This document shows, piece after piece, positions 1-9,035 of a DNA stretch of 64,000 nucleotides. Position 1 is the stretch's first letter. Each line of letters begins with the position of its first letter. Origin of the DNA: Candidatus Woesearchaeota archaeon (GTDB lineage Archaea > Nanobdellota > Nanobdellia > Woesearchaeales > 21-14-0-10-32-9). The stretch lies in assembly GCA_020854775.1 (NCBI GenBank), contig JAHKLZ010000009.1, positions 1 to 64,000 of the forward strand, given 5' to 3'. The notes beneath the pieces are model-generated. The model was not told where the DNA came from and did no database searches. It saw only the letters and a list, made by a program, of their open reading frames with translations. Made by a program: the position numbers and the translations under genes.

Positions 1-16
1 AAAAAAAATAAAAAAG

Positions 17-2827
17 TTAGGGTGAGACTTTCCAAACAATTATTCTTTCTCCTCTGAAGCTTGTGACGTCGCTTATTTTCTCAAACATTGATAAGTCTTC
101 TCCGCGTCCTTCCATGAAGAATAGTCTCGTGAATACCGAGGTGCTTAGTTCTGGGCTTGTTAGTAAAGCTGTGTGTCTTGTTTCTTCTTTCATTAGTACT
201 AAGTCGAATCCTGTTCCTTGTTCGAATCCGTGTTCTTGGAATGCTCCGTTGTTTTCTATTATTATTTTGTTTGGTTTGATTATGTCTTGTCCCATTGGTG
301 TTCCTGTTGCTCTGTTTATTGCTTGTACTATTAGTTGTGTTTCTTCTAAATTATTCAAAGGTATGATTGCTCTTCTTAGTACGACTGTGCTTGTTGCGTC
401 TTGTTGTAAGCCTAATTCGAAGTTACAAGTTACTGTGTTATTGGCTTCGGTGCAAGTTGTTTTTTGTCTCGTTAAATAATTTAAGTAAGGACTTATCCAT
501 TGTGATGCTTGGTCTTCGTTTCTTATTAGTTTGGCTTCGTTGTATAATGTTCTTGTTTGTTCTTGGTTCATTCCTAAGTTTTCTTCTGTTAATGTGTACA
601 CGTCTGTTAATGGTAGGTTTCTTAAATAGTAATAGAAGTAAGCTCTTGTGAAGTTCCATCCTCCGAAGTGCGACCACACTGGTGCTTTTCCTACCATGTC
701 TTCGCTTGTTACGAAGTACATAGGGTATAAATCTTCGCAGTGTGTTAATTCTAATATTTCTTGTGTTTGTTCTTCGTTTAAGTAATTCATCAAGTAGGTT
801 CTTGCTTCTTCTTTGGTCATTCTTGTTATTTCTAATTTTATGTTTGTTGCTTTGTATCTTTCTCCTATGTATTCTTCTAGTAAGTTATATGGTTTTTCTT
901 GTCCGCAATTCATCACTTTTAAGATGTCGTGTGCTTCGTCTACGTCGCTTGTTAGTAAGCTTCGTCCCATCCAGTATATTCTTTTTCCTTGGTCTGCTCC
1001 GTCGAACGTCACGGTTTGTTCTCCGTACGCTTGAAAGAAGTGTCCGTAATCCCACCAACTACTTATTATTCCTCTTTGTTCGTATTGTGAAGCGTCGTCT
1101 TTTATTGCGTAAACTGATTCGTACCACGCATCGTCAAATATTGGGATCGCGTTTTCACTCATTGTTCTAGCGTTGCTTACGGGCGCCCAAAGTAGTATTA
1201 TTGTAAGGGTTATTGATACCACGCTTACATATATTGATTTTCTTATCGTGGTGTTTTTCTTTATTTTTTCTGCTAACGGCCCTGTTATGTATCCTATTAA
1301 AGGTCCTACTCCTAATAGTATAGGTATGCTTGCCATTAATACGAATCTTACCGCGCTGTGAGCTACGAATATCATTCCTGTAGCCCATGCTAGTAGTACT
1401 AATCCGTAGAATAAGTATTTTGAATTTTCTTTGTATCTTAAGAATAAACTTATTATTCCTAGGATTGATAAATAAAAGAGTAGTATTCCTGTGTTTCCTA
1501 GGGTTCCTGCGCCTTGTATTATTTGTTTAAAGCTTGCTTTGTTTAGTTCTTCTACTGTTCTTAATACGTTTGGCCATAATGGGTAGTCTCCTCCAGCGCT
1601 TCTTATGTCCGCGCCTGCACCCAGACTTAATACTAACTTCATTGGTTGGGCTGGCGCTGTTATGACGCTAGAAGCCATTTCTCCTGCTGTGTTATTAGTT
1701 AGTGGAGATATCATCATGGAGAATATTATCGCTGACACAAAGAATATTACTAGGAACGCGCTGTTTCTTATCCAGTCTTGTTTGGTTAATGTTTTTTTCT
1801 CTATTTTTTTGCGTACGAATTCATATACTATGTATAGGCCCGCGCTTCCTAGTACTAGTAAGTATCCGTACCACCACCCGCTCCAGCTTATCATGAAGAA
1901 AGCATTTACTAGTCCGGCTAGTCCCGCCATAATTGCTATAGTGCTTGTTTTTTTATCTAATGCGTTAAATAATAATGCCATCATTATGAACGTCCAGAGT
2001 ATTGTGTGTGCGTCATCATCTGATGATCCTCCCATTGTTCTTCCTACTAAGGGTATGGCTGTTAGGACTAGGATTGTCGCGATGAATCCTCCTGTGGTTC
2101 CGCTTATTTTTTTGTTTAAAAAGAATAGTGGTATTGATGCTAATCCTATTAGTATTACTTGGATGTAGAATGATGCCCATTCTATGTCGAAATCTTGATT
2201 GAATGGTTTCCACGCGTCGTGTAAAACGTTTATTAGGAATGGGTGCATCATGAATCTGGCAGGGAATCCGAATCTTCCGTTTCTAAGCATGAATCTTTCT
2301 TCTCCGTCTACGATGTCGGTTCCGAAGTGTCCTTCTTTTTGGTACCATTTCGCGTGTGAGTAAAAGAAGTATTCATCTATTCCTAGTAGGTATGTCATTC
2401 CTTTTTCGTTTTGTAGCATGTCTTTGTATTGTTGTGATACTTGTTGTATTTGTGAGTCTATTTGTGCTTTGTTTTCTTTGTAGAATTCTTTGTAGTCTTC
2501 ATCTGTCATTCGTCTTATGCTACTTTCTGGTAAGTTGGGTTTTTCTTGTTGTATTTGTTGGGCAATCATGTTTTTGTAGTTATTTTCTACCATGTTTTGT
2601 GCCCAGTTATCTGTGATTGGTAAGCTTTGAGGTCCTAGTCTTACGTATGATGATATTATTATTATGATTATTATTAGTAGAGCTATCCATCCGTATTTTA
2701 CGTATTTGTTTTTGGATATTTTTTCTGCTTTTTTTATTGTTTCTAAGCTTTTTTCTTTTATGTTTTCTATATCTATGGTGATTTCGTCGTTAGATTTTTG
2801 TTTTTCTTTGTGTTTTTTTTTGCTCAA
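17..2827 (-). CDS. aglB: Oligosaccharyltransferase AglB/STT3
   Basis: Membrane enzyme that transfers a lipid-linked glycan to Asn of exported proteins. The family signature WWDYG is at residues 591-595. The first half is polytopic (first hydrophobic stretch about 46-62, roughly a dozen in all) and the C-terminal third is soluble. Asp73 in the first external loop is a likely metal ligand (inference from family layout). The 936-aa length is normal for archaeal AglB. The start is TTG at 2827, chosen because a GGAGGGG ribosome site lies 5 nt upstream. The N-terminus is Lys-rich and cytoplasmic. The gene is divergent from the envelope cluster that begins at 3064, whose products are plausible glycosylation targets. 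Confidence 0.95.
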   Translation of the reverse strand: MSKKKHKEKQKSNDEITIDIENIKEKSLETIKKAEKISKNKYVKYGWIALLIIIIIIISSYVRLGPQSLPITDNWAQNMVENNYKNMIAQQIQQEKPNLPESSIRRMTDEDYKEFYKENKAQIDSQIQQVSQQYKDMLQNEKGMTYLLGIDEYFFYSHAKWYQKEGHFGTDIVDGEERFMLRNGRFGFPARFMMHPFLINVLHDAWKPFNQDFDIEWASFYIQVILIGLASIPLFFLNKKISGTTGGFIATILVLTAIPLVGRTMGGSSDDDAHTILWTFIMMALLFNALDKKTSTIAIMAGLAGLVNAFFMISWSGWWYGYLLVLGSAGLYIVYEFVRKKIEKKTLTKQDWIRNSAFLVIFFVSAIIFSMMISPLTNNTAGEMASSVITAPAQPMKLVLSLGAGADIRSAGGDYPLWPNVLRTVEELNKASFKQIIQGAGTLGNTGILLFYLSILGIISLFLRYKENSKYLFYGLVLLAWATGMIFVAHSAVRFVLMASIPILLGVGPLIGYITGPLAEKIKKNTTIRKSIYVSVVSITLTIILLWAPVSNARTMSENAIPIFDDAWYESVYAIKDDASQYEQRGIISSWWDYGHFFQAYGEQTVTFDGADQGKRIYWMGRSLLTSDVDEAHDILKVMNCGQEKPYNLLEEYIGERYKATNIKLEITRMTKEEARTYLMNYLNEEQTQEILELTHCEDLYPMYFVTSEDMVGKAPVWSHFGGWNFTRAYFYYYLRNLPLTDVYTLTEENLGMNQEQTRTLYNEAKLIRNEDQASQWISPYLNYLTRQKTTCTEANNTVTCNFELGLQQDATSTVVLRRAIIPLNNLEETQLIVQAINRATGTPMGQDIIKPNKIIIENNGAFQEHGFEQGTGFDLVLMKEETRHTALLTSPELSTSVFTRLFFMEGRGEDLSMFEKISDVTSFRGERIIVWKVSP

Positions 2828-2932
2828 TAGGACCCCTCCTTGGTGTTCGTGGTTTGTTCTTATTTAAATAATTTAATATTACAAAACACAACAAAAAATT
2901 GTTTTTATTATTTAGTAGTTACAAACAGAAAC

Positions 2933-3063
2933 ATTTAAATAGCTCTAACCATTACTAAGTAGTAATAAAACTCTTTTTTTCGAGAGGTGTTGTTCCTTTT
3001 GAAAAAAGTGTTAATAAAAAATTAATGATTATTCGTCGGAAAAAATTCATGAGGTACCAAAAA
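2933..3063 (+). promoter_or_regulatory. Promoter and long leader of the envelope cluster
   Basis: A TATA-like ATTTAAATAG sits at 2933-2942 after a purine-rich BRE-like stretch. This puts transcription start near 2965 and leaves a leader of about 100 nt before the ATG at 3064. Most promoters in this window look leaderless, so the long leader is unusual here. The leader has a second ribosome-site-like GAGAGGTG at 2982-2989 and complementary T-rich and A-rich arms around it that could fold. The real ribosome site for the gene is GAGGT at 3051-3055, 8 nt before the start. Confidence 0.5.
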
Positions 3064-4590
3064 ATGAGTTTAACTAAAAAAGTAAAAGAAATTTATAATG
3101 ATTCTAAAGATTTTGTTATTAGAAACAAAAACACTCTTGCTTTAGCAGGAACACTTGCTTTTTCTCCTATTACTGCTGAGAAAGCTGAAGCTCAAACTCG
3201 TTCCGAAATAAGAAGTATTCAAAGAGAATTCTTTGCTCAACCTGAAGCTGAACAATTACTAAAAGTTTACGATTGGTACCAAAAACTAAATGACGAAGGA
3301 AAAGTAGAATACAAAGACAGCTTAGACATAGTTGTTTTTGGTAATAACAGATTATATCACACTTCTGGTGGCAATGTTAGAACATCTCCTAATTCAGGAG
3401 TTGGTGCTACAAAAATAATTTCTAATCCTAGAGCTAGAATAAACAACGAGCCTTTTACTACTATAAACATGACTGGTAAAAGTGGCGGTGACTTCTTGAA
3501 CGAAATAGAAGGTATTCCTGATCACTACGTTACGATTCCTAGCTTAATTAACGCAACGAACATGAATCTTCAAGATGCTCAAAAAATGGTTGCTAACTAC
3601 TCAGGCGCATCTTTTGATCAAATAGCATTTTTTAGAGGAGATGAAGGTCAAGTTGTTAATGCAGTTTATACAGGTCCTAGTACTAGGCATGTTGGTGGTA
3701 GAAACGTTATGACTAAGAGAAGATTAGCTGACGGCACCCTTGTAGATCATTTATTGTTTGTTCCAGGAACGGATATGGATATGCATTTGAAATATGCTTT
3801 AATTCTTGGTGGATTTGATGTGGATCTTGCTAGAAGTATTACTTCCACGCATCCAGGTAGAGCTGATCAGTTAGAAGCTTTAAGAATAATGACTGAGCTT
3901 TATCAAGGAGCAGAAAAAGATGCTTTAGAGCTTTATGAACAAAATCAGAAACTAACTTCCAAAGCTGATTCTATATCAGAAAAAAATAATTCTTTGGTTA
4001 ACTTTTTGAGCAAAATAGAAGGTGGCCCAGGATTATTCATATCTAATAACAAAGAGATGTCCGATAATAAAGAATTATCTTACGCTTTATATCTTAGTAG
4101 AGGTATAGGTAAAAATAACAGAGCTTGGTCTTTAATAGGAACATTTAATCCTGGTAGTAAACAAAACAAAGATTATGATCCTAAAGGCAATATGGATATT
4201 CAATTTGTTCCAGGATTCAACGTGAACGCTGTAACTGTTGATTCGGTTTACAACTCAAGTATGAGAGCTAATCATGGCGCGTCTCTTGCTTTAGGCGTTG
4301 AATTATTCAAGAATCTTTCTCTTCTTGCAGGAGTTGAATATTCAAGAAACTCAGGTAATGACGTATCTACGCTAGTTAATACTACTTACTTCATGGGTAC
4401 TGACAACGTTCCTTTTAACGTGAACTCTTGGAGAGATACTAAAATAGAAGAATTTGATGATAAGAAATTTGATCCTCTTGTTGGTTTGAAATACGGAGCA
4501 GACAGATTTAACGCGTTCGTAATGTACAATCCTTTCAAAAAAGAGTTTCAATACGGAATAGGTATTAATTTGTTGTATCAGAAAAAATAA
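3064..4590 (+). CDS. Exported protein with a possible beta-barrel C-terminus
   Basis: Family not recognised; 508 aa from the ATG at 3064, chosen over the upstream GTG/ATT-type starts because GAGGT is 8 nt before it. Residues 1-45 look like an export signal with a late hydrophobic core (about 24-37) ending in AEAQ. A polar, probably helical stretch is near 280-320. From about 330 to the end the sequence alternates polar and aromatic residues, has Gly/Asn turns and finishes in GIGINLLYQKK, which resembles outer-membrane beta-barrel proteins of bacteria. An archaeal barrel would be unexpected, so this is an impression and not a domain call. It is the first gene of the envelope cluster. Confidence 0.5.
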   Translation: MSLTKKVKEIYNDSKDFVIRNKNTLALAGTLAFSPITAEKAEAQTRSEIRSIQREFFAQPEAEQLLKVYDWYQKLNDEGKVEYKDSLDIVVFGNNRLYHTSGGNVRTSPNSGVGATKIISNPRARINNEPFTTINMTGKSGGDFLNEIEGIPDHYVTIPSLINATNMNLQDAQKMVANYSGASFDQIAFFRGDEGQVVNAVYTGPSTRHVGGRNVMTKRRLADGTLVDHLLFVPGTDMDMHLKYALILGGFDVDLARSITSTHPGRADQLEALRIMTELYQGAEKDALELYEQNQKLTSKADSISEKNNSLVNFLSKIEGGPGLFISNNKEMSDNKELSYALYLSRGIGKNNRAWSLIGTFNPGSKQNKDYDPKGNMDIQFVPGFNVNAVTVDSVYNSSMRANHGASLALGVELFKNLSLLAGVEYSRNSGNDVSTLVNTTYFMGTDNVPFNVNSWRDTKIEEFDDKKFDPLVGLKYGADRFNAFVMYNPFKKEFQYGIGINLLYQKK

Positions 4591-4603
4591 TGGGGGAATC
4601 GCT

Positions 4604-7600
4604 ATGAAAAAATTATTTAATATATTATTGTTTGTTTTCGTAATTGCTTTGCTAACTAGTACCGCGTCAGCGTTATCTATTTTAGCAAAGTTTGAAAGTT
4701 CTCAGACAACTCATGCTTCAATAATGGAGGGGGATTCTGACGAAATAATTTTATCAATTTTAATAAGTTCTTCATCCCCTTTATTAGAAGTAGAAGGAAA
4801 ACTGTTTGAAATAACTGATTTAGGAGTTTTCTTTGTTAAAGACTTATTTTCTGATTCCCATTCAGGTTCTTTTGTTTATTCTCCTAATCCTTTTTTGATT
4901 AGTCAAGAACATTACGAAGGCCCTGGTAATTATTTTATTGATATAAAAGCAACAGAAACTAATTCATTTGGTAATCAAATAATTAAATCAGAATTATTAT
5001 ACTTAGATGTTAGTGAAGAAGTAATTCCTAATGTTCCTCCGGTTGCGAATTTTAGTTTTGTTCCTTTGAATCCAGTAGTTGGAGAACAAGTTACTTTTAC
5101 TTCTACGAGTTATGATGTTGATGGATCTGTTGTTTTAGAGCAATGGTATTTTGACGGTGTTCTTGTTCATCAATTCGCGGAGCAAGGTTCTAGTTTTTTA
5201 AGAACATTTAGCTTTGTAGGTTCTTATGAAGTAACTCTAAAAGTTACTGATAATGATGGCGCGGTTGACGAAATTACTAAAGTAGTGGTTGTTTCTGAGG
5301 GTGTTGTTGAGAATGTTCCTCCTGTTGCGAATTTTAGTTTTGTTCCTTTGAATCCAGTAGTTGGAGAACAAGTTACTTTTACTTCTACGAGTTATGATGT
5401 TGATGGATCTGTTGTTTTAGAACAGTGGTATTTGAATAATGTTTTAATTCACAATTTTAACGAAGAACAATCAAGTTTCAACAGAGTTTTTAATGAAGCT
5501 GGTTCGTATAATGTTAGGTTAAGAGTTGTTGATAATGATGGCGCGGTTGACGAAATTACTAAAGTAGTGGTTGTTTCTGAGGGTGTTGTTGAGAATGTTC
5601 CTCCTGTTGCGAATTTTAGTTTTGTTCCTGAGAATCCTATTGTTTATCACGGCGTGTTATTCACATCTTTGAGTTATGATGTTGATGGTTACATAGTTGA
5701 TGAAAAATGGTATTTAGATGGTGTATTATTTCATGAAGGTGTGAATGAAACATCAATTACTATTTCTTTTCAAGAAGTTAAGACTTACGTAATGACTTTG
5801 GTTGTTACTGATAATGAGGGTGCTACTGATGAAATTACTAAAGAAATAGTTGTTTCTGAGGGTGTTGTTGAGAATGTTCCTCCTGTTGCGAATTTTAGTT
5901 TTGTTCCTGAGAATCCTTTAATTTTTGAAACAATCATTTTTACTTCTACGAGTTATGATGTTGATGGTTTCATTGTTAATGAGCAATGGTTTGTTGATGA
6001 TGTTTTGATTCATGAAGGTGTGAATGAAACTGTTATTTCAAGAACTTTTACTGAAGTTGGTTCGTATAATGTTAGGTTAAGAGTTGTTGATAATGATGGT
6101 GCTACTGATGAAATTACTAAAACAATAGTTGTTTCTGATGATGTTGTTGAAAACATTCCTCCTGTTGCGAATTTTACTTTCAGTCCTGAAAATCCTGAAG
6201 TGAATGAACAAGTTACTTTTATGTCTTTGAGTTATGATGTTGATGGTTTCATTGTTAACGAGCAATGGTTTGTTGATGATGTTTTGGTTTTTAATGGTGT
6301 GAATGAAACAAGTTTTAATCATGTCTTTATTGAAACAGGCGCTTATCAAGTTACTTTAAGAGTTGTTGATAATGTTGGGGCAGTTGACGAAATCACTAAA
6401 ACAATAGTTGTTTCTGAAGACATAGTTGAAAACATTCTTCCGGTTGCAAGATTCATTTATAGTCCTGTGAATCCTTTCGTTAATACAGTTGTAACTTTCA
6501 CATCTACGAGTTATGATGTTGATGGTTTCATTGTTTTAGAAGAATGGGATTTTGATGGGGATAATGTTTTTGATGAAACTGGTAGTGTTGTTCAGAAAAC
6601 ATTCACAGAAATAGGTGTTTATTACGTGACTTTAAGAGTTACTGATAATGATGGCGCTACTGACTCTGTTACTAGGATATTGGTTGTTAGTGAAGCTCCT
6701 AATGTTAATCCTGTAGCTAATTTTCAATACAATCCTATGAGTCCTGAAGTGAATGAACAAGTTACTTTTATGTCTACGAGTTATGATGTTGATGGTTTCA
6801 TTGTTAATGAGCAATGGTTTATTAATAATGCTTTAGTTCATGAAGGAGTTAATGAAACTAGTTTTTCTAGAACTTTTAATCAAGAAGGATCTTATGAAGT
6901 AACTTTGATTGTTACTGATAATAGAGGTGCTACTAATCAAATAACTAGGGTTGTGGCTGTTTCAAGACCGTTACCTGTTTTAGTTGCAATAATTAGAGGT
7001 CCTGAAAGTCCTTTTGTAGGTGAAGAAGTAACTTATGATGGTTCTGATTCTTATGATTCTTCAGGCGCGGAAATTGTTTCTTATGCTTGGATTGTAAGAA
7101 AAGATGGAAATGTTGTTTTCGCTGATGCATCTAGTAGTCCTTTTTTGAATTATGTATTTCCAAGTAAAGGTCAGTATTATTTAACATTGGTTGTTACTAA
7201 TGAAGTTGGGGATCAAGCAGAAACTACTTTAAGTGTTTATGCTTCAAGACTTTACGGTGATTACGTAGATTTTGACTTTGGTCAACCTTTATCTGTTGAT
7301 TACTTTAGTGTTTCAAGCGTTGATTACGGCGTTGTTAGATTAGGTGAAGAATTCACCGTTAGTGTCACTGTCACTAATAACAAAGCTGAAACTCTTAGTA
7401 ATATGAGGGCTTCTTTTTCGTTGCCTGAATTCGGGGTTGTTCAAAGAAGTGGAGCTTTCACGCTTAGACCTGGTCAGACGAGAACAATCGAATTTTATGT
7501 ATTTATTAGCGAGTTTGATTTTATACCTTTAGGGGATCATGATGCTTTAATTGGAGTGGCTGGTCAAGGTATAACTAGGTATAAATATTTCCCTATGACA

Positions 7601-7612
7601 ATAATACAATGA
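4604..7612 (+). CDS. Secreted multi-PKD-domain surface protein
   Basis: 1002-aa exported protein. A signal peptide (about residues 1-23, cleavage after TASA) is followed by a non-repeat segment to about 145, then eight PKD-type immunoglobulin-like repeats of about 92-94 residues. Seven are close copies marked by PVANF, SYDVDG and DNDGA; the eighth (near 800-885) is divergent. A CARDB-like domain closes the protein. There is no C-terminal membrane segment, so it is probably released or bound to the S-layer. PKD repeats usually serve as spacers or adhesion modules. A GGGGGA ribosome site is 7 nt upstream, and the gene follows its neighbour by 13 nt, so it is likely co-transcribed. Confidence 0.85.
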   Translation: MKKLFNILLFVFVIALLTSTASALSILAKFESSQTTHASIMEGDSDEIILSILISSSSPLLEVEGKLFEITDLGVFFVKDLFSDSHSGSFVYSPNPFLISQEHYEGPGNYFIDIKATETNSFGNQIIKSELLYLDVSEEVIPNVPPVANFSFVPLNPVVGEQVTFTSTSYDVDGSVVLEQWYFDGVLVHQFAEQGSSFLRTFSFVGSYEVTLKVTDNDGAVDEITKVVVVSEGVVENVPPVANFSFVPLNPVVGEQVTFTSTSYDVDGSVVLEQWYLNNVLIHNFNEEQSSFNRVFNEAGSYNVRLRVVDNDGAVDEITKVVVVSEGVVENVPPVANFSFVPENPIVYHGVLFTSLSYDVDGYIVDEKWYLDGVLFHEGVNETSITISFQEVKTYVMTLVVTDNEGATDEITKEIVVSEGVVENVPPVANFSFVPENPLIFETIIFTSTSYDVDGFIVNEQWFVDDVLIHEGVNETVISRTFTEVGSYNVRLRVVDNDGATDEITKTIVVSDDVVENIPPVANFTFSPENPEVNEQVTFMSLSYDVDGFIVNEQWFVDDVLVFNGVNETSFNHVFIETGAYQVTLRVVDNVGAVDEITKTIVVSEDIVENILPVARFIYSPVNPFVNTVVTFTSTSYDVDGFIVLEEWDFDGDNVFDETGSVVQKTFTEIGVYYVTLRVTDNDGATDSVTRILVVSEAPNVNPVANFQYNPMSPEVNEQVTFMSTSYDVDGFIVNEQWFINNALVHEGVNETSFSRTFNQEGSYEVTLIVTDNRGATNQITRVVAVSRPLPVLVAIIRGPESPFVGEEVTYDGSDSYDSSGAEIVSYAWIVRKDGNVVFADASSSPFLNYVFPSKGQYYLTLVVTNEVGDQAETTLSVYASRLYGDYVDFDFGQPLSVDYFSVSSVDYGVVRLGEEFTVSVTVTNNKAETLSNMRASFSLPEFGVVQRSGAFTLRPGQTRTIEFYVFISEFDFIPLGDHDALIGVAGQGITRYKYFPMTIIQ
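5042..6962 (+). repeat. Tandem DNA repeats within PKD gene
   Basis: The PKD-coding units repeat with a period near 276-282 nt. The first two are the most alike: about 98 nt starting at 5042 recur unchanged starting at 5324, a 282-nt offset equal to 94 codons. The block coding SYDVDG occurs in seven units. Identity at synonymous positions points to recent duplication or gene conversion. Confidence 0.85.
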
Positions 7613-7645
7613 TAACCACTACGAAATAGTTACAAAAACGAAAAC

Positions 7646-7655
7646 TTTATAAATA
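7646..7655 (+). promoter_or_regulatory. TATA box of S-layer-like gene
   Basis: TTTATAAATA with an A-rich upstream element, in the 91-nt gap after the PKD gene. Transcription would start near 7675-7680, giving a short leader that carries the GGGAGG ribosome site. The S-layer-like gene therefore has its own promoter inside the cluster, consistent with high expression. Confidence 0.65.
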
Positions 7656-7712
7656 ATTGGTGGCTAACACCCACTATAACACTGAAAACCAATTTTTGGG
7701 AGGATGAAAAAA

Positions 7713-8984
7713 ATGAATGCAAAGAATATATGTGCAAGCATCATGGCGGTGCTTTTAGTAGTTACACTAGTTCCTTTAGCTAGTGCTTACTTGGAAATTG
7801 AACAAGTAAGAATCAACGGAGACGTAGCTAACGATTACGACGATTTATACGTTGAAAGAGGAGATGAAATAAAGATAAGAGTCGTATTACAAGCTGAAGA
7901 AGAAGTAAGACAAGCTTATTTAGGTGCTTATTTGTCAGGTTACAGATACGCGCACTACGAACCAAACATGGTAATGACTCACACAAACACATTTAATGTT
8001 CCAGCAGGAAACAAAAGAGCATTTGACTTAACTCTAAAAGTTCCTATGGATATGCAACAAAAAGATGCTAAGTTAAGATTAATTCTTTTTGATGAAAATA
8101 GTGACTCAGTAATTACATACAATTACCAACTATCTATTTACGGATCAGATGAAAGAGCAGCTGTTCAAATAAGAAACTTCTTTGTAAGTCCTTCAGACTC
8201 AATAGAAGCTGGAAGAGCACTTTCATTCAAAGTACAAGTAAAGAATTACGGAAACTATGACTTAGATCATGTAACTGTTAAAGTAGCAATTCCTGAATTA
8301 AACATTCAGACTTATGAAACCATTGATTGGTTAAAGAAAGAAGAAACACAATCCTTTGAATCTTTGCTATTAAGAATCCCTCAGGATGCTAAAGCACAAG
8401 ACTACGAAGTAATTGCTACAGTAGAATATGATAGGTTCCAAGTAACTTCTCAAAAACAACTTGTAACTGTTACAAGAACAGAATCTTTAGAAAAAGGAGT
8501 TGACGGTGTATCTGTTATAACTATGCCTGAATCAGTTCAAGTAATTGCTGGATCTCAACAATACCAAGGATCTTTGTACCCTATTCTTATAGAAAACAAA
8601 GGTGCTTCTTCAAAGACTTACGTATTAAGCGTTTCAGGTCATGAAGGTTGGGCAACTGCTACATTTGAACCTTCCTCTGTATTCGTTGTAAAAGGAGGAC
8701 AATCACAAACTGCTTACTTAAGATTAAGAGCTGACGACGACGTAGTTGCTGGTGACAAAATCTTAAAAATAAGTGTTGCTTCAGGTGAAGAAATGCAAGA
8801 AACAACAGTTCTTGCTTCCGTTAAAAACTTGGAAGAAAAAACTGTTTCTGATTGGAACACCAGGCAAGTTCTTGAATGGGCACTTGTGATTTTAATAATA
8901 GTTTTAATTGTTCTTGGATTAGTTGTTGTTTTCAAAAAAATGAGAAAAAACAACGATGACGAGGATGACCAAACTTATTATTAA
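7713..8984 (+). CDS. Putative S-layer / CARDB-type envelope protein
   Basis: About 423-aa exported protein with a signal peptide ending near LASA, two or three beta-sandwich domains with the NEW3/CARDB look of COG1361 S-layer-related proteins (for example VKNYGNYDLDHVTVKV and IENKGASSKTYVLSVSG), one C-terminal membrane helix (about 386-408) and an acidic tail DDEDDQ facing the cytoplasm. The start is ATG 7713, not 7704: GGGAGG at 7698-7703 would abut the earlier ATG but lies 9 nt from this one. Codon use is more even and A-ending than in its neighbours, as in highly expressed genes. It is a candidate major surface protein and AglB substrate (inference). Confidence 0.75.
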   Translation: MNAKNICASIMAVLLVVTLVPLASAYLEIEQVRINGDVANDYDDLYVERGDEIKIRVVLQAEEEVRQAYLGAYLSGYRYAHYEPNMVMTHTNTFNVPAGNKRAFDLTLKVPMDMQQKDAKLRLILFDENSDSVITYNYQLSIYGSDERAAVQIRNFFVSPSDSIEAGRALSFKVQVKNYGNYDLDHVTVKVAIPELNIQTYETIDWLKKEETQSFESLLLRIPQDAKAQDYEVIATVEYDRFQVTSQKQLVTVTRTESLEKGVDGVSVITMPESVQVIAGSQQYQGSLYPILIENKGASSKTYVLSVSGHEGWATATFEPSSVFVVKGGQSQTAYLRLRADDDVVAGDKILKISVASGEEMQETTVLASVKNLEEKTVSDWNTRQVLEWALVILIIVLIVLGLVVVFKKMRKNNDDEDDQTYY

Positions 8985-9035
8985 TTATTTTTTTTTTCTT
9001 TTTTTTTTATTATTTTCATGGGGGATTGATTGCGT

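Noticed and set aside
1605-2168. Plus-strand 187-codon frame inside aglB
   Set aside because: Antisense shadow of the strongly supported aglB frame; no promoter or ribosome site.
2982-3026. Leader peptide starting after GAGAGGTG
   Set aside because: A TTG frame of about a dozen codons exists, but start spacing is poor and there is no regulatory structure clear enough to support it.
5042-6962. Repeats at 5-7 kb as a CRISPR-like array
   Set aside because: Period about 280 nt, in-frame and coding PKD domains; no short spacers.
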